Source: Lachnospiraceae bacterium
Lineage (GTDB): Bacteria; Bacillota; Clostridia; Lachnospirales; Lachnospiraceae
Assembly (NCBI GenBank): GCA_015258095.1
Contig: JABZIV010000003.1
Span: forward strand, 18,693 to 82,692
Reading direction: 5' to 3'
Length of the DNA stretch: 64,000 nt
Of the stretch, positions 18,095 through 26,165 are shown piece by piece. The notes below the pieces were generated by a model that saw only the letters and a list, made by a program, of their open reading frames with translations, had not been told where the DNA came from and made no database searches. A program made the position numbers and the translations under genes. Each line of letters begins with the position of its first letter. Position 1 is the first letter of the stretch.

Positions 18095-19528
18095 CTAGTC
18101 TACTTTAATGACCCGCATGATATTCGTTCCGGTAGGCGCCTGCTGCTTCTGCAAACGAGAAAGAACACCCGCAGTAATGACACAGAGGTCACCGCTCTTT
18201 AAGAGTTTCCGCTCTTTCAGTTCTTCCACGGAACTTTCAAAAAGCTCATCCGTCGTCTCTGCTCTTCTTGCCCAAATCGGCGTCACACCCCAGAACAACA
18301 TCATCTGTCTCGTCACGGTCTGACTCGGGGAAAGCGCATAAATCGGAGTAATGGGACGATACTTGGAAATCATGGACGCGGTAATGCCGGAAAGAGTGGA
18401 AGCCACAATAGCCGTAGCCTTGAGTTCGGAAGCGGTCGTAACCGATGCGGCACACATCGCATTGCCGATACTTTCATACATGGTCTTCTCCACCATTCTG
18501 GTCTTAAACTGCTTATAATTCAGGAACTGCTCGGTATACTCCACAATGGAAGCCATGGTTCTTGCCGCTTCTACCGGATATTTTCCGTTTGCGGACTCTC
18601 CGGAAAGCATAACCGCATCCGTGCCGTCGTAAACCGCATTCGCTACGTCTGTCACTTCCGCTCTGGTCGGACGCGGATTCCGAATCATGGAATCCAGCAT
18701 CTGGGTTGCTGTAATCACCAGCTTTCCATGGTAATTACACTTCTGGATGATTTCCTTCTGGAGCTGCGGAATCCGCTTTGCATCAATCTCTACACCCAGA
18801 TCCCCTCTGGCAAGCATAATACCGTCGGACGCTTCAATAATCTCATCAATATTGTCCAGGCCTTCCTGAGACTCAATCTTTGAAATAATCTTCATCTGCG
18901 AACCGCCATCCGTCAGAATCTTTCGAATCTGTCTTACCGCATCCGCGGAACGGATGAAGGAAGCCGCCACGAAGTCAAACTCTTCCTGAATACCGAACTT
19001 CAAGTCTTCGATATCTTTATCGGTAATGGAAGGCAACTGAATGGGCACGCCGGGCACGTTGACACCCTTCTTCTCTCCCAGCTCTCCGCCGTTTGTTACC
19101 TTACATTGAATCTCAACGCCGTTTACCGCTTCCACTTCCAAACCGATCAAACCGTCATCAATCAAAATGACATTTCCGGGCTTTACGTCCTCATGTAACT
19201 TGTCATAGTTGATGTAGATCTTCTCCTTTGTTCCCACTACCTCTTCCGTCGTAAGAACAATCTTTTCTCCTTCTCTCAGTGTAATCTTCTGTCCATCCTT
19301 TAAAAGGCCGGTTCGGATTTCCGGTCCCTTCGTATCGAGAAGTGCCGCAATGGGGCGTCCCAACTCTTTTCTGAGTTTACGCAGTTTCTCCAGTCTGCTG
19401 AGGTGCTCCTCATGATCTCCATGAGAAAAATTGAAACGGGCGACATCCATCGTCTCCGCTAAAGCCTTCATCACCTCGTAATCATTTTCATTCGGTCCCA
19501 TCGTACAAACAATCTTTGTTCTTCTCAT
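18095..19528 (-). CDS. pyk: Pyruvate kinase
   Basis: A 477-residue glycolytic enzyme making pyruvate and ATP from phosphoenolpyruvate and ADP. It shows MRRTKIVCTMGPN, RFNFSHGDHEEH, ALLDTKGPEIRTG, the active-site lysine in KIISKIESQEGLDNIDEI, the MLARGDLGVEID loop and VITATQMLDSM. It ends after the regulatory C-domain and lacks the extra PEP-utiliser-like domain of Bacillus pyruvate kinases. It has its own terminator and probably its own promoter in the 100 bases upstream. Confidence 0.97.
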   Translation of the reverse strand: MRRTKIVCTMGPNENDYEVMKALAETMDVARFNFSHGDHEEHLSRLEKLRKLRKELGRPIAALLDTKGPEIRTGLLKDGQKITLREGEKIVLTTEEVVGTKEKIYINYDKLHEDVKPGNVILIDDGLIGLEVEAVNGVEIQCKVTNGGELGEKKGVNVPGVPIQLPSITDKDIEDLKFGIQEEFDFVAASFIRSADAVRQIRKILTDGGSQMKIISKIESQEGLDNIDEIIEASDGIMLARGDLGVEIDAKRIPQLQKEIIQKCNYHGKLVITATQMLDSMIRNPRPTRAEVTDVANAVYDGTDAVMLSGESANGKYPVEAARTMASIVEYTEQFLNYKQFKTRMVEKTMYESIGNAMCAASVTTASELKATAIVASTLSGITASMISKYRPITPIYALSPSQTVTRQMMLFWGVTPIWARRAETTDELFESSVEELKERKLLKSGDLCVITAGVLSRLQKQQAPTGTNIMRVIKVD

Positions 19529-19636
19529 TTTCTCTCTCCTTCATCTATTCATCTTGTTCCACTAACTCTATACATCGACAAAAAGCTGAATCTCTAAAGC
19601 TTTTCCCCGTTATACAACTTTTTCGAATAAAATGCA

Positions 19637-20293
19637 CTATCGGTAATTCCGTATATTAAATATATTTTTTCTTCTTCCCTGATGCATGAGAAGGAAGAAA
19701 AGCAACACATTGAGAAACGACAAAAGGATGGAAAGCCGCTCTCCCGCGCTTTGACTAACCAGTAGAAAATACAGATAAAGCACCGTCTCAAAAAGCGCCA
19801 GATACTTTGCTTTAATCGGAATGAAAAAGTAAAGGTAAAACACGGTATCCGGTAAGGTTAAAGAATACGCCAGGAAGATGCTGAATCCCATATAGGTCGG
19901 ATTTAACTGTAAGGAAACGCCGGTCAGAAGAAAAATCAGAATGCCTGCCACATTATAGAGAAGCACTCCGGAAAAGAAGAAGAAATTATAGCGGAAATTC
20001 CCCCATAAATATTCCAGACTGTTCCCTATGCTGTAATAAACCATAATCCCGATGATTGCCCAGAAGATGGAACTAAAGCCATAGGATGCGGGATAATAGA
20101 TTAAAAAAGTTAAAACCCGCCAGATATGTCCATGCAGAATAGCCTCCGGATCCAAATCCAGATAATAAAAATAAAACTCCGGTGCAAAGAGCTGAATTAA
20201 AAAGCCCACCGCATACATCACACAGATATATTTCATTAAATTCGGAATCGTGTATCTTCCGAACTTTCTTTCCAAACGTTCTAAAATGCTCAT
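19637..20293 (-). CDS. Rhomboid-like multi-pass membrane protein, probably not catalytic
   Basis: A 218-residue protein with about six hydrophobic segments after a short basic N-terminus (LERKFGRYTIPNLMKYI). The arrangement and the sequence HIWRVLTFLIYYPAS resemble rhomboid-family proteins, in which this loop precedes the catalytic core. The expected GxSG serine motif is not found: the nearest match is MGFSIF in the fourth segment, and no membrane histidine is evident. It is therefore probably a pseudo-rhomboid or a distant relative. It lies upstream of pyk and divergent from the pyridoxal kinase gene. Confidence 0.6.
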   Translation of the reverse strand: MSILERLERKFGRYTIPNLMKYICVMYAVGFLIQLFAPEFYFYYLDLDPEAILHGHIWRVLTFLIYYPASYGFSSIFWAIIGIMVYYSIGNSLEYLWGNFRYNFFFFSGVLLYNVAGILIFLLTGVSLQLNPTYMGFSIFLAYSLTLPDTVFYLYFFIPIKAKYLALFETVLYLYFLLVSQSAGERLSILLSFLNVLLFFLLMHQGRRKNIFNIRNYR

Positions 20294-20496
20294 AAATCAC
20301 CCTTATCCATCCGTGTTTCTTAAAAACACGTGAAAGTATACTTGCACTCTGCCGTTTTTTCAAGCACCGCCAAGGGATTTTATATGATAAGATAGATTCC
20401 TGTGTGGGCCTTCTTTCCGGGAAGATACCGGAAGTCTAAGAACGGCAAGAGAATAGGAACAGGAATGAATCCGCTGAAAAAGGGACAGGAAAAAAG

Positions 20497-21339
20497 ATGA
20501 AAAACAATACTTCAACAAGAAAACAGGACGCACTCCTCCTTTTAAGCGATGCGCCCTCTTACGGCACTGTAGCCTTAAAAATGAGTGAAGCAGTCCTTCG
20601 CAGGATGCATTACGAGGTTTTTTCTCTCCCGACCGCTTTAATTTCCAATACACTGAATTTCGGAAAGACGGAAATTCTGGATACCACGGCGTATTTATTC
20701 CGAAGTCTTTCAGTCTGGAAAGAACTCGGTTTCGACTACTCCGCACTCTTCCTCGGTTTCGTAAACGGACTCGCTCAGGCGGAACAGCTCTACCAACTGG
20801 CTAAAGAAGAAAAAGAAAAAGGAAAGTCCATCTTCTTTGACCCCGTTATGGCGGACGGAGGAAAGCTCTATCACGGTTTAACGGGGGAGGATGTCCTTTC
20901 CAGAAAGAAACTGATGGCCGTTTCCGACTGTATATTTCCGAATAAGACAGAAGCCTGCCTCCTTGCCGGGAGAAAAACGGTACCGGTAGATTTCTGTCCG
21001 GAGGAAGCAAAAGACCTCGTGAAGTCTCTCGCGAATGCCGGTGCAAAAGATATCTGCATCACCAGTATGCGTATCCAAGGGGAAAGTTGTATCTTTCTCT
21101 ACGAAGAAAAAACACAAAGCTTTTACACGATTCCCTATAAGGAAAGAAACCTCTCCCTCGGAGGGACCGGCGACCTCTTCTCCTCTCTTTTTATCGGAAA
21201 ATATTTGGAAGAGGAAGCGCTCCTTCCCGCAGGAAAATGGGCAATCGAAAATATCGGAAGAATTCTCGACGCTTTTCTAAGCGAAAACGGCAAAGAAAAA
21301 ACGATTCCCATCGAACTTTACTTGCAGTTGATATCCTAG
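20497..21339 (+). CDS. Pyridoxal/pyridoxamine kinase
   Basis: A 280-residue ribokinase-superfamily enzyme that phosphorylates B6 vitamers. It has the LLLSDAPSYGTVALKMSE opening, FDPVMADGGKLYHG, PNKTEACLL and the anion-hole/catalytic block SLGGTGDLFSSLFIGKYL. The match is to the PdxY/PdxK group of Firmicutes. It is one of the few plus-strand genes and its stop codon overlaps the stop of the convergent lipoprotein gene in the palindrome CTAG. Confidence 0.85.
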   Translation: MKNNTSTRKQDALLLLSDAPSYGTVALKMSEAVLRRMHYEVFSLPTALISNTLNFGKTEILDTTAYLFRSLSVWKELGFDYSALFLGFVNGLAQAEQLYQLAKEEKEKGKSIFFDPVMADGGKLYHGLTGEDVLSRKKLMAVSDCIFPNKTEACLLAGRKTVPVDFCPEEAKDLVKSLANAGAKDICITSMRIQGESCIFLYEEKTQSFYTIPYKERNLSLGGTGDLFSSLFIGKYLEEEALLPAGKWAIENIGRILDAFLSENGKEKTIPIELYLQLIS

Positions 21340-22010
21340 TCTGTCACCGTATCGACTCCCACTTCCGGGAGTTTCTCCACTTCCAAAGCTTCGATATAAT
21401 AAATTTTCTGCGAGAGTTCTTTCGATATGGCATAAGTGCCTTCCCGAAGAATCCCCTTCACTCTGATCCAGGATTCTTCCGATTTCAAATTCGATAAATC
21501 CAAATCGGTCTTAAACTCGAAGTTGACATACCCTCCGGTACAATAAGGGCAGGAAGGACCCATGCGTCCAACCAGCGTATAGCCTCCAAAATTCATATAG
21601 TAGCCGTCTATGCTCACTGTCTTCCCCACATAATTCTGGAAATTCATATACCAATCATTGATCTGGGTTGCATAGTGTTGATCTCCGACCACAATATCCG
21701 GTTTCTCAAGAGAAACCTTCTTCCGATCTTCTTTCGGGTCAAAGGGATAGTCATCATGCGGATAGGCTGCATCGGCTGATGCGGAACTCTCCTTCCCGTA
21801 TTCTTTGTCCAAAGATTCCTGCTCTTTCTGTTCCAGACTTTCCAATTCATGCGCCTGCGACTCCGCCTCTTTCTCGGACAGGGTAGTACTCTTTTCGCTC
21901 TCCTTACCAGAGACCTTCCGAATCGTCTCCGTCTTTTTACAAGATTGTAAGAGCAAAGCCAAAAGAAGCACAAAAGCTATTTTCAAAAAATTTTTTCGGG
22001 AAAAAACCAT
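21336..22010 (-). CDS. Lipoprotein at the end of the zinc-uptake operon, with OB-like domain
   Basis: A 224-residue secreted lipoprotein: basic start, hydrophobic stretch IAFVLLLALLLQSC with a lipobox cysteine near residue 23, then an acidic, Ser/Glu/Lys-rich spacer to about residue 95. The C-terminal domain begins IVGDQHYATQINDWYMNFQ and reads like an OB fold, with GKTVSIDGYYMNFGGY, GPSCPYCTGGYVNFEF and RVKGILREG. It resembles the C-terminal part of TIGR03943/DUF1980 proteins that accompany metal transport. The CPYC pair could bind metal. It starts six bases after znuB and is probably a zinc-acquisition accessory factor; this is inference. Confidence 0.65.
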   Translation of the reverse strand: MVFSRKNFLKIAFVLLLALLLQSCKKTETIRKVSGKESEKSTTLSEKEAESQAHELESLEQKEQESLDKEYGKESSASADAAYPHDDYPFDPKEDRKKVSLEKPDIVVGDQHYATQINDWYMNFQNYVGKTVSIDGYYMNFGGYTLVGRMGPSCPYCTGGYVNFEFKTDLDLSNLKSEESWIRVKGILREGTYAISKELSQKIYYIEALEVEKLPEVGVDTVTD

Positions 22011-22015
22011 CTTTC

Positions 22016-22840
22016 TTACCCCCTTCGATTCCGAAGCATTTCCACCAGAAGAAAAAGGAAAAATAAAAGCATATCTATAATCACGATGGAGGCTCCCGTC
22101 GGAATATTGTAGAGATAAGACAGGCTGATTCCCACAAGAAAGCCGAAGAGAGAAAGCCCCGTTGCAAGAAGAATGGTGGATAGAAAATTCTTGCTCACCC
22201 GCATCGCCGTGATGGAAGGAAATACAATCAAGCTGGAAATCAGGAGCGTCCCCATCATACGCATCCCGAGTACAATCGTGATAGAGGTCAGGAAAGCCAG
22301 AACCATATTATAAAAGCGGGTATTCGTTCCGCTCGCCTTCGCAAAAGTCTCATCAAAGGTTACCGCAAAGATACGCGGATAAAACAAGATGTAAAGCAAT
22401 ACCACCATCACGGAAAGAACCACGGATAAGCGCAAATCGGAAGGGCTTATGGCAAGGACGGATCCGAACATATAGTTGCAAACATCCGTATTCATCCCCG
22501 TGGTGAGAGAAACCGTCATCACTCCAATTGCCAAAGCGCCGCTGCATAGCAGTGCTGTCGCCGCATCTCCCTTTATCTTCGAACTTTCCTCCAGTTGCAA
22601 GAGAAAAAATGCTGCAAGCACACAGACCGGAATCGATACGGACATAGGGGTAAGCTGCATTGCATAAGCAATGGCAAGCGCGGCAAATCCCACATGAGAA
22701 AGTCCATCTCCAATCATGGAATAGCGTTTCAAGACAAGACTCGTTCCAAGGAGCGCGGAGCAAAGGGAAACCAAACCGCCGACAACAATGGCGCGAATCA
22801 TAAAATCGTAGTGCAACATCGTGCGTAATGAATCAAGCAT
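22016..22840 (-). CDS. znuB: Zinc ABC transporter permease
   Basis: A 274-residue ABC-3 family membrane protein with about eight membrane segments. It opens LHYDFMIRAIVVGGLVSL and has the family run MIGDGLSHVGFAALAIAY, GSVLAISPSDL and VFPSITAMRV. It imports zinc (or manganese) with the neighbouring ATPase and binding protein. Its start overlaps the end of znuC by eight bases. The zinc assignment comes from the zur gene and the His-rich binding protein. Confidence 0.92.
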   Translation of the reverse strand: MLDSLRTMLHYDFMIRAIVVGGLVSLCSALLGTSLVLKRYSMIGDGLSHVGFAALAIAYAMQLTPMSVSIPVCVLAAFFLLQLEESSKIKGDAATALLCSGALAIGVMTVSLTTGMNTDVCNYMFGSVLAISPSDLRLSVVLSVMVVLLYILFYPRIFAVTFDETFAKASGTNTRFYNMVLAFLTSITIVLGMRMMGTLLISSLIVFPSITAMRVSKNFLSTILLATGLSLFGFLVGISLSYLYNIPTGASIVIIDMLLFFLFLLVEMLRNRRG

Positions 22841-23543
22841 GGTCTTCCTCCTTTACGAGGAGCTTTCCCCAGCTGGAAGCAAGGTACGCTTCCGCACTGC
22901 CGAAGAAGAGCTGCTTTCCATCCAAATGCAGAATGGTCTTTGCTCTTTCCACTACTTCTCTAATATCATGAGAAACCATGATAATCGTCATCCCCTTCTC
23001 TCTATTCAAACTTTCCAGCATGGCGTACAGTTCCTTTTGTGCCAGCGGATCCAGTCCGGCAACCGGTTCATCCACAACAAGGAGCTTCTGACTTGCAGCG
23101 AGGGCTCTCGCAAGGAGAACCCTCTGTCGCTGCCCGCCGGACAATTCACGGAAACAGGCATTCTTCAAATCTTCTATTTTTAAATATGCCATCGCATCCA
23201 GTGCCGCTTTCTTATCTTCTTTTCTATAAAAAGGAAAGAACGAAAGTTTATTCAATCTACCCGACTCTACTACCTCATAACAGCTGGCAGGAAAATCCTT
23301 CTGGTTCTCCGTCTGTTGGGGAAGATAGCCGATTTCATTGGCTTTCAGACCGTCTCCAAATAAAATCTCTCCCTCACTCACTTTCTTGAGTCCCAAAAGT
23401 CCCTTTAAGAGGGTACTTTTTCCTGCTCCGTTTTCCCCTACAATGCAAAGGTAGTCTCCTTTTTCCACAGAGAAGTGAATTCCGCCGAGAACCTTCTTCC
23501 CCTCATAAGAAAATCCAACATTGTTCAGGGATATATATGCCAT
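22833..23543 (-). CDS. znuC: Zinc ABC transporter ATP-binding protein
   Basis: A 236-residue ABC ATPase. Walker A is GENGAGKSTLLKG, the signature is LSGGQRQRVLLARALA, Walker B is LLVVDEPVAGLD and the switch histidine is in MVSHDIREV. The Q-loop is YLPQQTEN. It immediately follows znuA (stop and start adjoin) and powers the ZnuB permease. Confidence 0.94.
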   Translation of the reverse strand: MAYISLNNVGFSYEGKKVLGGIHFSVEKGDYLCIVGENGAGKSTLLKGLLGLKKVSEGEILFGDGLKANEIGYLPQQTENQKDFPASCYEVVESGRLNKLSFFPFYRKEDKKAALDAMAYLKIEDLKNACFRELSGGQRQRVLLARALAASQKLLVVDEPVAGLDPLAQKELYAMLESLNREKGMTIIMVSHDIREVVERAKTILHLDGKQLFFGSAEAYLASSWGKLLVKEEDHA

Positions 23544-24623
23544 CTAGTTTAATGCCTCCTTTAAAGCTTCTACGTTCGGCTTCATGAGATCGACGTAGGT
23601 CTTTCCCGCCTTGAAATCACTATCTGTTACATTGTGTACTGCATTTAAGAGCATCTTCTTCGCCCCGGTATCCCGACAAATGGCATCCACCATATCCTCA
23701 TTACTCATCTCGATATGAAAGACAACCGGAATCTGATCCTCCTTCACTTTGTCCGTAAGAAAGGCAGTTGTGGACGCGGAAGGCTGGGTATCCGTAGAGC
23801 AACCCGGGAAGGCTGCAAAATACTTGAGACCGAACTCCTTACAAAAATAAGCGAAGGGGAAACGATCCGCTACAATGATTTCCTTTCTTTTGCCATGATC
23901 CACTACTTCCTGAAAGCTCTTATCCAGTTCTTCCAATTCCTTCACATACGCATCGCTGTTTGCCTTAAACTGCTCTTTATGTTCCGTATCCAGTCCGGAA
24001 ATGGTTTCTTCCAGCTTCTCTACAATCGTGATGGCATTCTTCGGGGATGTCCATACATGCTCATCCATCTCCGGTTCATCCTCTTTATCCTGGTCATGAT
24101 CGTCCTTGGCAGAGTCGGACTTGTCCTGGCCTTCTTTGCCATGGTCATGATCGTCTTCCTCTTCCTCCTGCATGCCTTCCACCGTCTCTTCTTCCATGAG
24201 ACTTACCGCATCCATCATCTTGAACACATGAAGATTCTTTCCCTGCACGGATTTCAAAACATCCTCTACCCATTCGTCGCTATCTCCACCGGTATACAGG
24301 AACAAATCCGCATTCTGAATGGTAATAATATCCTTCGGACTCGGCTCATAGCTGTGCGTCTCCGCACCGGGTTTCACCAGCATCGTAAGTTCCGCATCCC
24401 CTTTCGTGATAGCGCGGGCAAAATCATAGGAGGGGAAGTTCGTCGTCACAATCTTCAATTTCTTCGCGCCGGAACTCTTCTCCTCCGCTTTCTCCGTGCT
24501 TTTCTCACTCTCCTTCTGGCTGGGCGCTACAGTGCTTTCCGCGCTCTTCCCGTTTCCACAGGCAAAAAGCATAGAGGCAGTGAATAAAACGCCACTCAGT
24601 AAAATTCCTTTTTTCAGTCTCAT
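23544..24623 (-). CDS. znuA: Zinc-binding lipoprotein of ABC transporter
   Basis: A 359-residue cluster A-I substrate-binding lipoprotein. The ATG at 24623 gives a lipoprotein signal ending SMLFAC; it overlaps the zur stop codon as ATGA. The metal site residues are seen in PGAETHSYEPSP, DEHVWTSPKNA, VADRFPFAYF and the C-terminal half. Between residues about 155 and 195 is a long acidic, histidine-containing loop (EEEEDDHDHG and DDHDQDKED), the zinc-collecting loop that separates ZnuA from manganese-binding relatives. Repressed by Zur by inference. Confidence 0.94.
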   Translation of the reverse strand: MRLKKGILLSGVLFTASMLFACGNGKSAESTVAPSQKESEKSTEKAEEKSSGAKKLKIVTTNFPSYDFARAITKGDAELTMLVKPGAETHSYEPSPKDIITIQNADLFLYTGGDSDEWVEDVLKSVQGKNLHVFKMMDAVSLMEEETVEGMQEEEEDDHDHGKEGQDKSDSAKDDHDQDKEDEPEMDEHVWTSPKNAITIVEKLEETISGLDTEHKEQFKANSDAYVKELEELDKSFQEVVDHGKRKEIIVADRFPFAYFCKEFGLKYFAAFPGCSTDTQPSASTTAFLTDKVKEDQIPVVFHIEMSNEDMVDAICRDTGAKKMLLNAVHNVTDSDFKAGKTYVDLMKPNVEALKEALN

Positions 24624-25063
24624 TCCGAGGCTCCTTTCCGTTGTGTCTGTGCACAATCTGCACACAATCCATAGAATACCGTCTTCTTTTCATCCCAATG
24701 AAATCCATGATGCGTAATGAGATGCTCCATCATAAAATCCAGCTCATGGCAATGGAGATGAATCAGTTTTCCGCAGACATTGCACTTGCAATGAAAGCAG
24801 GAACAGGCTTCTCCTCCTTCTGTATCCTTTCCAACATAGGAAAAGCAAGCCGGCGTGTTTTGATCAATGATGTACTTGTTTACCATTCCCTCTTCACAGA
24901 GTCTTTCCAACTGTCGATATACCGTTGTCGTACCGATCGGTCTGCCTTCCTCCTGAAAATGGCTGACCAGTTCCGCCACCGTAAAATGGGTATTCGGGCG
25001 CGAGGAAAGAAAGGATAGGAGTTCCTCTCTGTTTTGCGATTTATACATTGTTTTTTCTTTCAT
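24620..25063 (-). CDS. zur: Fur-family zinc uptake regulator
   Basis: A 147-residue Fur-family repressor. The helix-turn-helix region contains HFTVAELVSHFQ and IGTTTVYRQLERLCEEGMV. Two CxxC sets, CNVCGKL and GLCADC, form the structural zinc site, and HLHCHELD supplies regulatory ligands. It is the first gene of the znu operon and likely represses it together with itself; the palindrome at 25183-25199 overlapping the transcription start is the likely operator. A PerR or Fur role cannot be fully excluded but the neighbours argue for zinc. Confidence 0.9.
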   Translation of the reverse strand: MKEKTMYKSQNREELLSFLSSRPNTHFTVAELVSHFQEEGRPIGTTTVYRQLERLCEEGMVNKYIIDQNTPACFSYVGKDTEGGEACSCFHCKCNVCGKLIHLHCHELDFMMEHLITHHGFHWDEKKTVFYGLCADCAQTQRKGASE

Positions 25064-25182
25064 GCCGACTCCGCTCCCTGAATGCTGTTTGTATTCCGTT
25101 TTCTCTGTGCTTTAGTAAGATTGAGCAGGGGATATCACACCCTTTTCGCACGAATCTCAAAAGAATAGAAAAGTACATGAAA

Positions 25183-25228
25183 ATGAAAACCGTTTTCATA
25201 TTCTAAAATAGAAAACGGTCTTCGTCAA
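25183..25228 (-). promoter_or_regulatory. znu operon promoter with perfect palindrome (putative Zur box)
   Basis: Minus-strand TTGACG (25228-25223) and TAGAAT (25205-25200) with a 17-base spacer form a strong promoter. Directly downstream, at 25183-25199, lies the perfect palindrome ATGAAAAC-C-GTTTTCAT, covering the expected +1. A second, partial half-site (GACCGTTTTCT on the minus strand) sits in the spacer. The position is that of a repressor operator; the sequence differs from the Bacillus Zur box. Confidence 0.75.
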
Positions 25229-25251
25229 GCATCTATCGATGTAAAACTTTA

Positions 25252-25278
25252 AAACAGCCGGATAAAACGGCTTAATGG
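25252..25278 (-). terminator. Possible terminator of 5-oxoprolinase operon
   Basis: Minus-strand AGCCG/CGGCT with a seven-base loop followed by TGTTTTAAAG. The stem is short and the T run imperfect. Confidence 0.35.
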
Positions 25279-25353
25279 AAAAAGAATAAAAAAACGAAAC
25301 AGAATGATCCATCACGGACCGGAATGAAACAAAGTGGAAATAAAACCGAAAAA

Positions 25354-26121
25354 TCAGCTTCTACCCGCACGGAGATTCTGTATCGCAATCCCATTTTCTT
25401 CCAAAGCAGCCCTCAGTTTCTTCACAAAAAGCAAAGCCTTCTCTCCGTCTCCGTGTACACAAACGGAGTCCGCTTTAATAGGAATTTCTTTTCCGCTCAC
25501 AGCCCGTACTTTTCCTTCCAGAATCATCGAAAGGACCCGGTCGATGGCAAGGTCTTCATCGGTAATCATCGCTCCCTCTTTCGAGCGGGCAACTAAACTG
25601 CCGTCTTCTTCATACGCTCTGTCCATAAAGACTTCCGCCGAAACGGCAAGTCCTCTCTTCTCCGCCTCCCGGTAGAGCTTTCCGGAACTCTGCGCCAGAA
25701 CAATTAATTCTTTATCATAATCCTGCACCGCGTCACAGATGGCTTTGGCAAGTTCCTCCTCTTTCGCCGCCATATTGTACAAGGCTCCATGCGGTTTCAC
25801 ATGCTGAAGCCTTCCTCCATGCTCATGCAGGAAGGCATCCAAAGCGCCAATCTGATAAAGAAGCATCGCTTTCACTTCTTTCGGATTCATATTCATATTT
25901 CTCCTGCCAAAACCCTGTAAGTCCGGAAAACCTGGATGGGCACCGACAGCCGTTCCCACAGTACCGCAGAGAGAGACCGTCTTTTCCATTACCAGCGGGT
26001 CTCCGGCATGGAAGCCGCAAGCCACATTGGCAGAAGAAATCAAAGGAATCACTTCCTGATCGAGTCCCAAAGTATATCTTCCGAAGGACTCTCCAACATC
26101 CGCATTTAAATCCACTCTCAT
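25354..26121 (-). CDS. pxpA: 5-oxoprolinase subunit A (LamB/YcsF family)
   Basis: A 255-residue LamB/YcsF protein, one of three subunits of the bacterial ATP-dependent 5-oxoprolinase that opens pyroglutamate to glutamate. It shows DLNADVGESFGRY, SSANVACGFHAGDP, GAHPGFPDLQGFGRR, HVKPHGALYNMAA and FMDRAYEEDGSLVAR, all conserved. It is the last gene of the operon. Family identity is secure; activity on 5-oxoproline is inferred from PxpB and PxpC being present. Confidence 0.93.
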   Translation of the reverse strand: MRVDLNADVGESFGRYTLGLDQEVIPLISSANVACGFHAGDPLVMEKTVSLCGTVGTAVGAHPGFPDLQGFGRRNMNMNPKEVKAMLLYQIGALDAFLHEHGGRLQHVKPHGALYNMAAKEEELAKAICDAVQDYDKELIVLAQSSGKLYREAEKRGLAVSAEVFMDRAYEEDGSLVARSKEGAMITDEDLAIDRVLSMILEGKVRAVSGKEIPIKADSVCVHGDGEKALLFVKKLRAALEENGIAIQNLRAGRS

Positions 26122-26165
26122 TTCACTCTACTCCTTCTCTTCCGTCCGGCGAAGAACGCATTTCT

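Noticed and set aside
25324..25675. Plus-strand open frames at the end of pxpA
   Set aside because: They are antisense to pxpA, whose protein motifs are complete.
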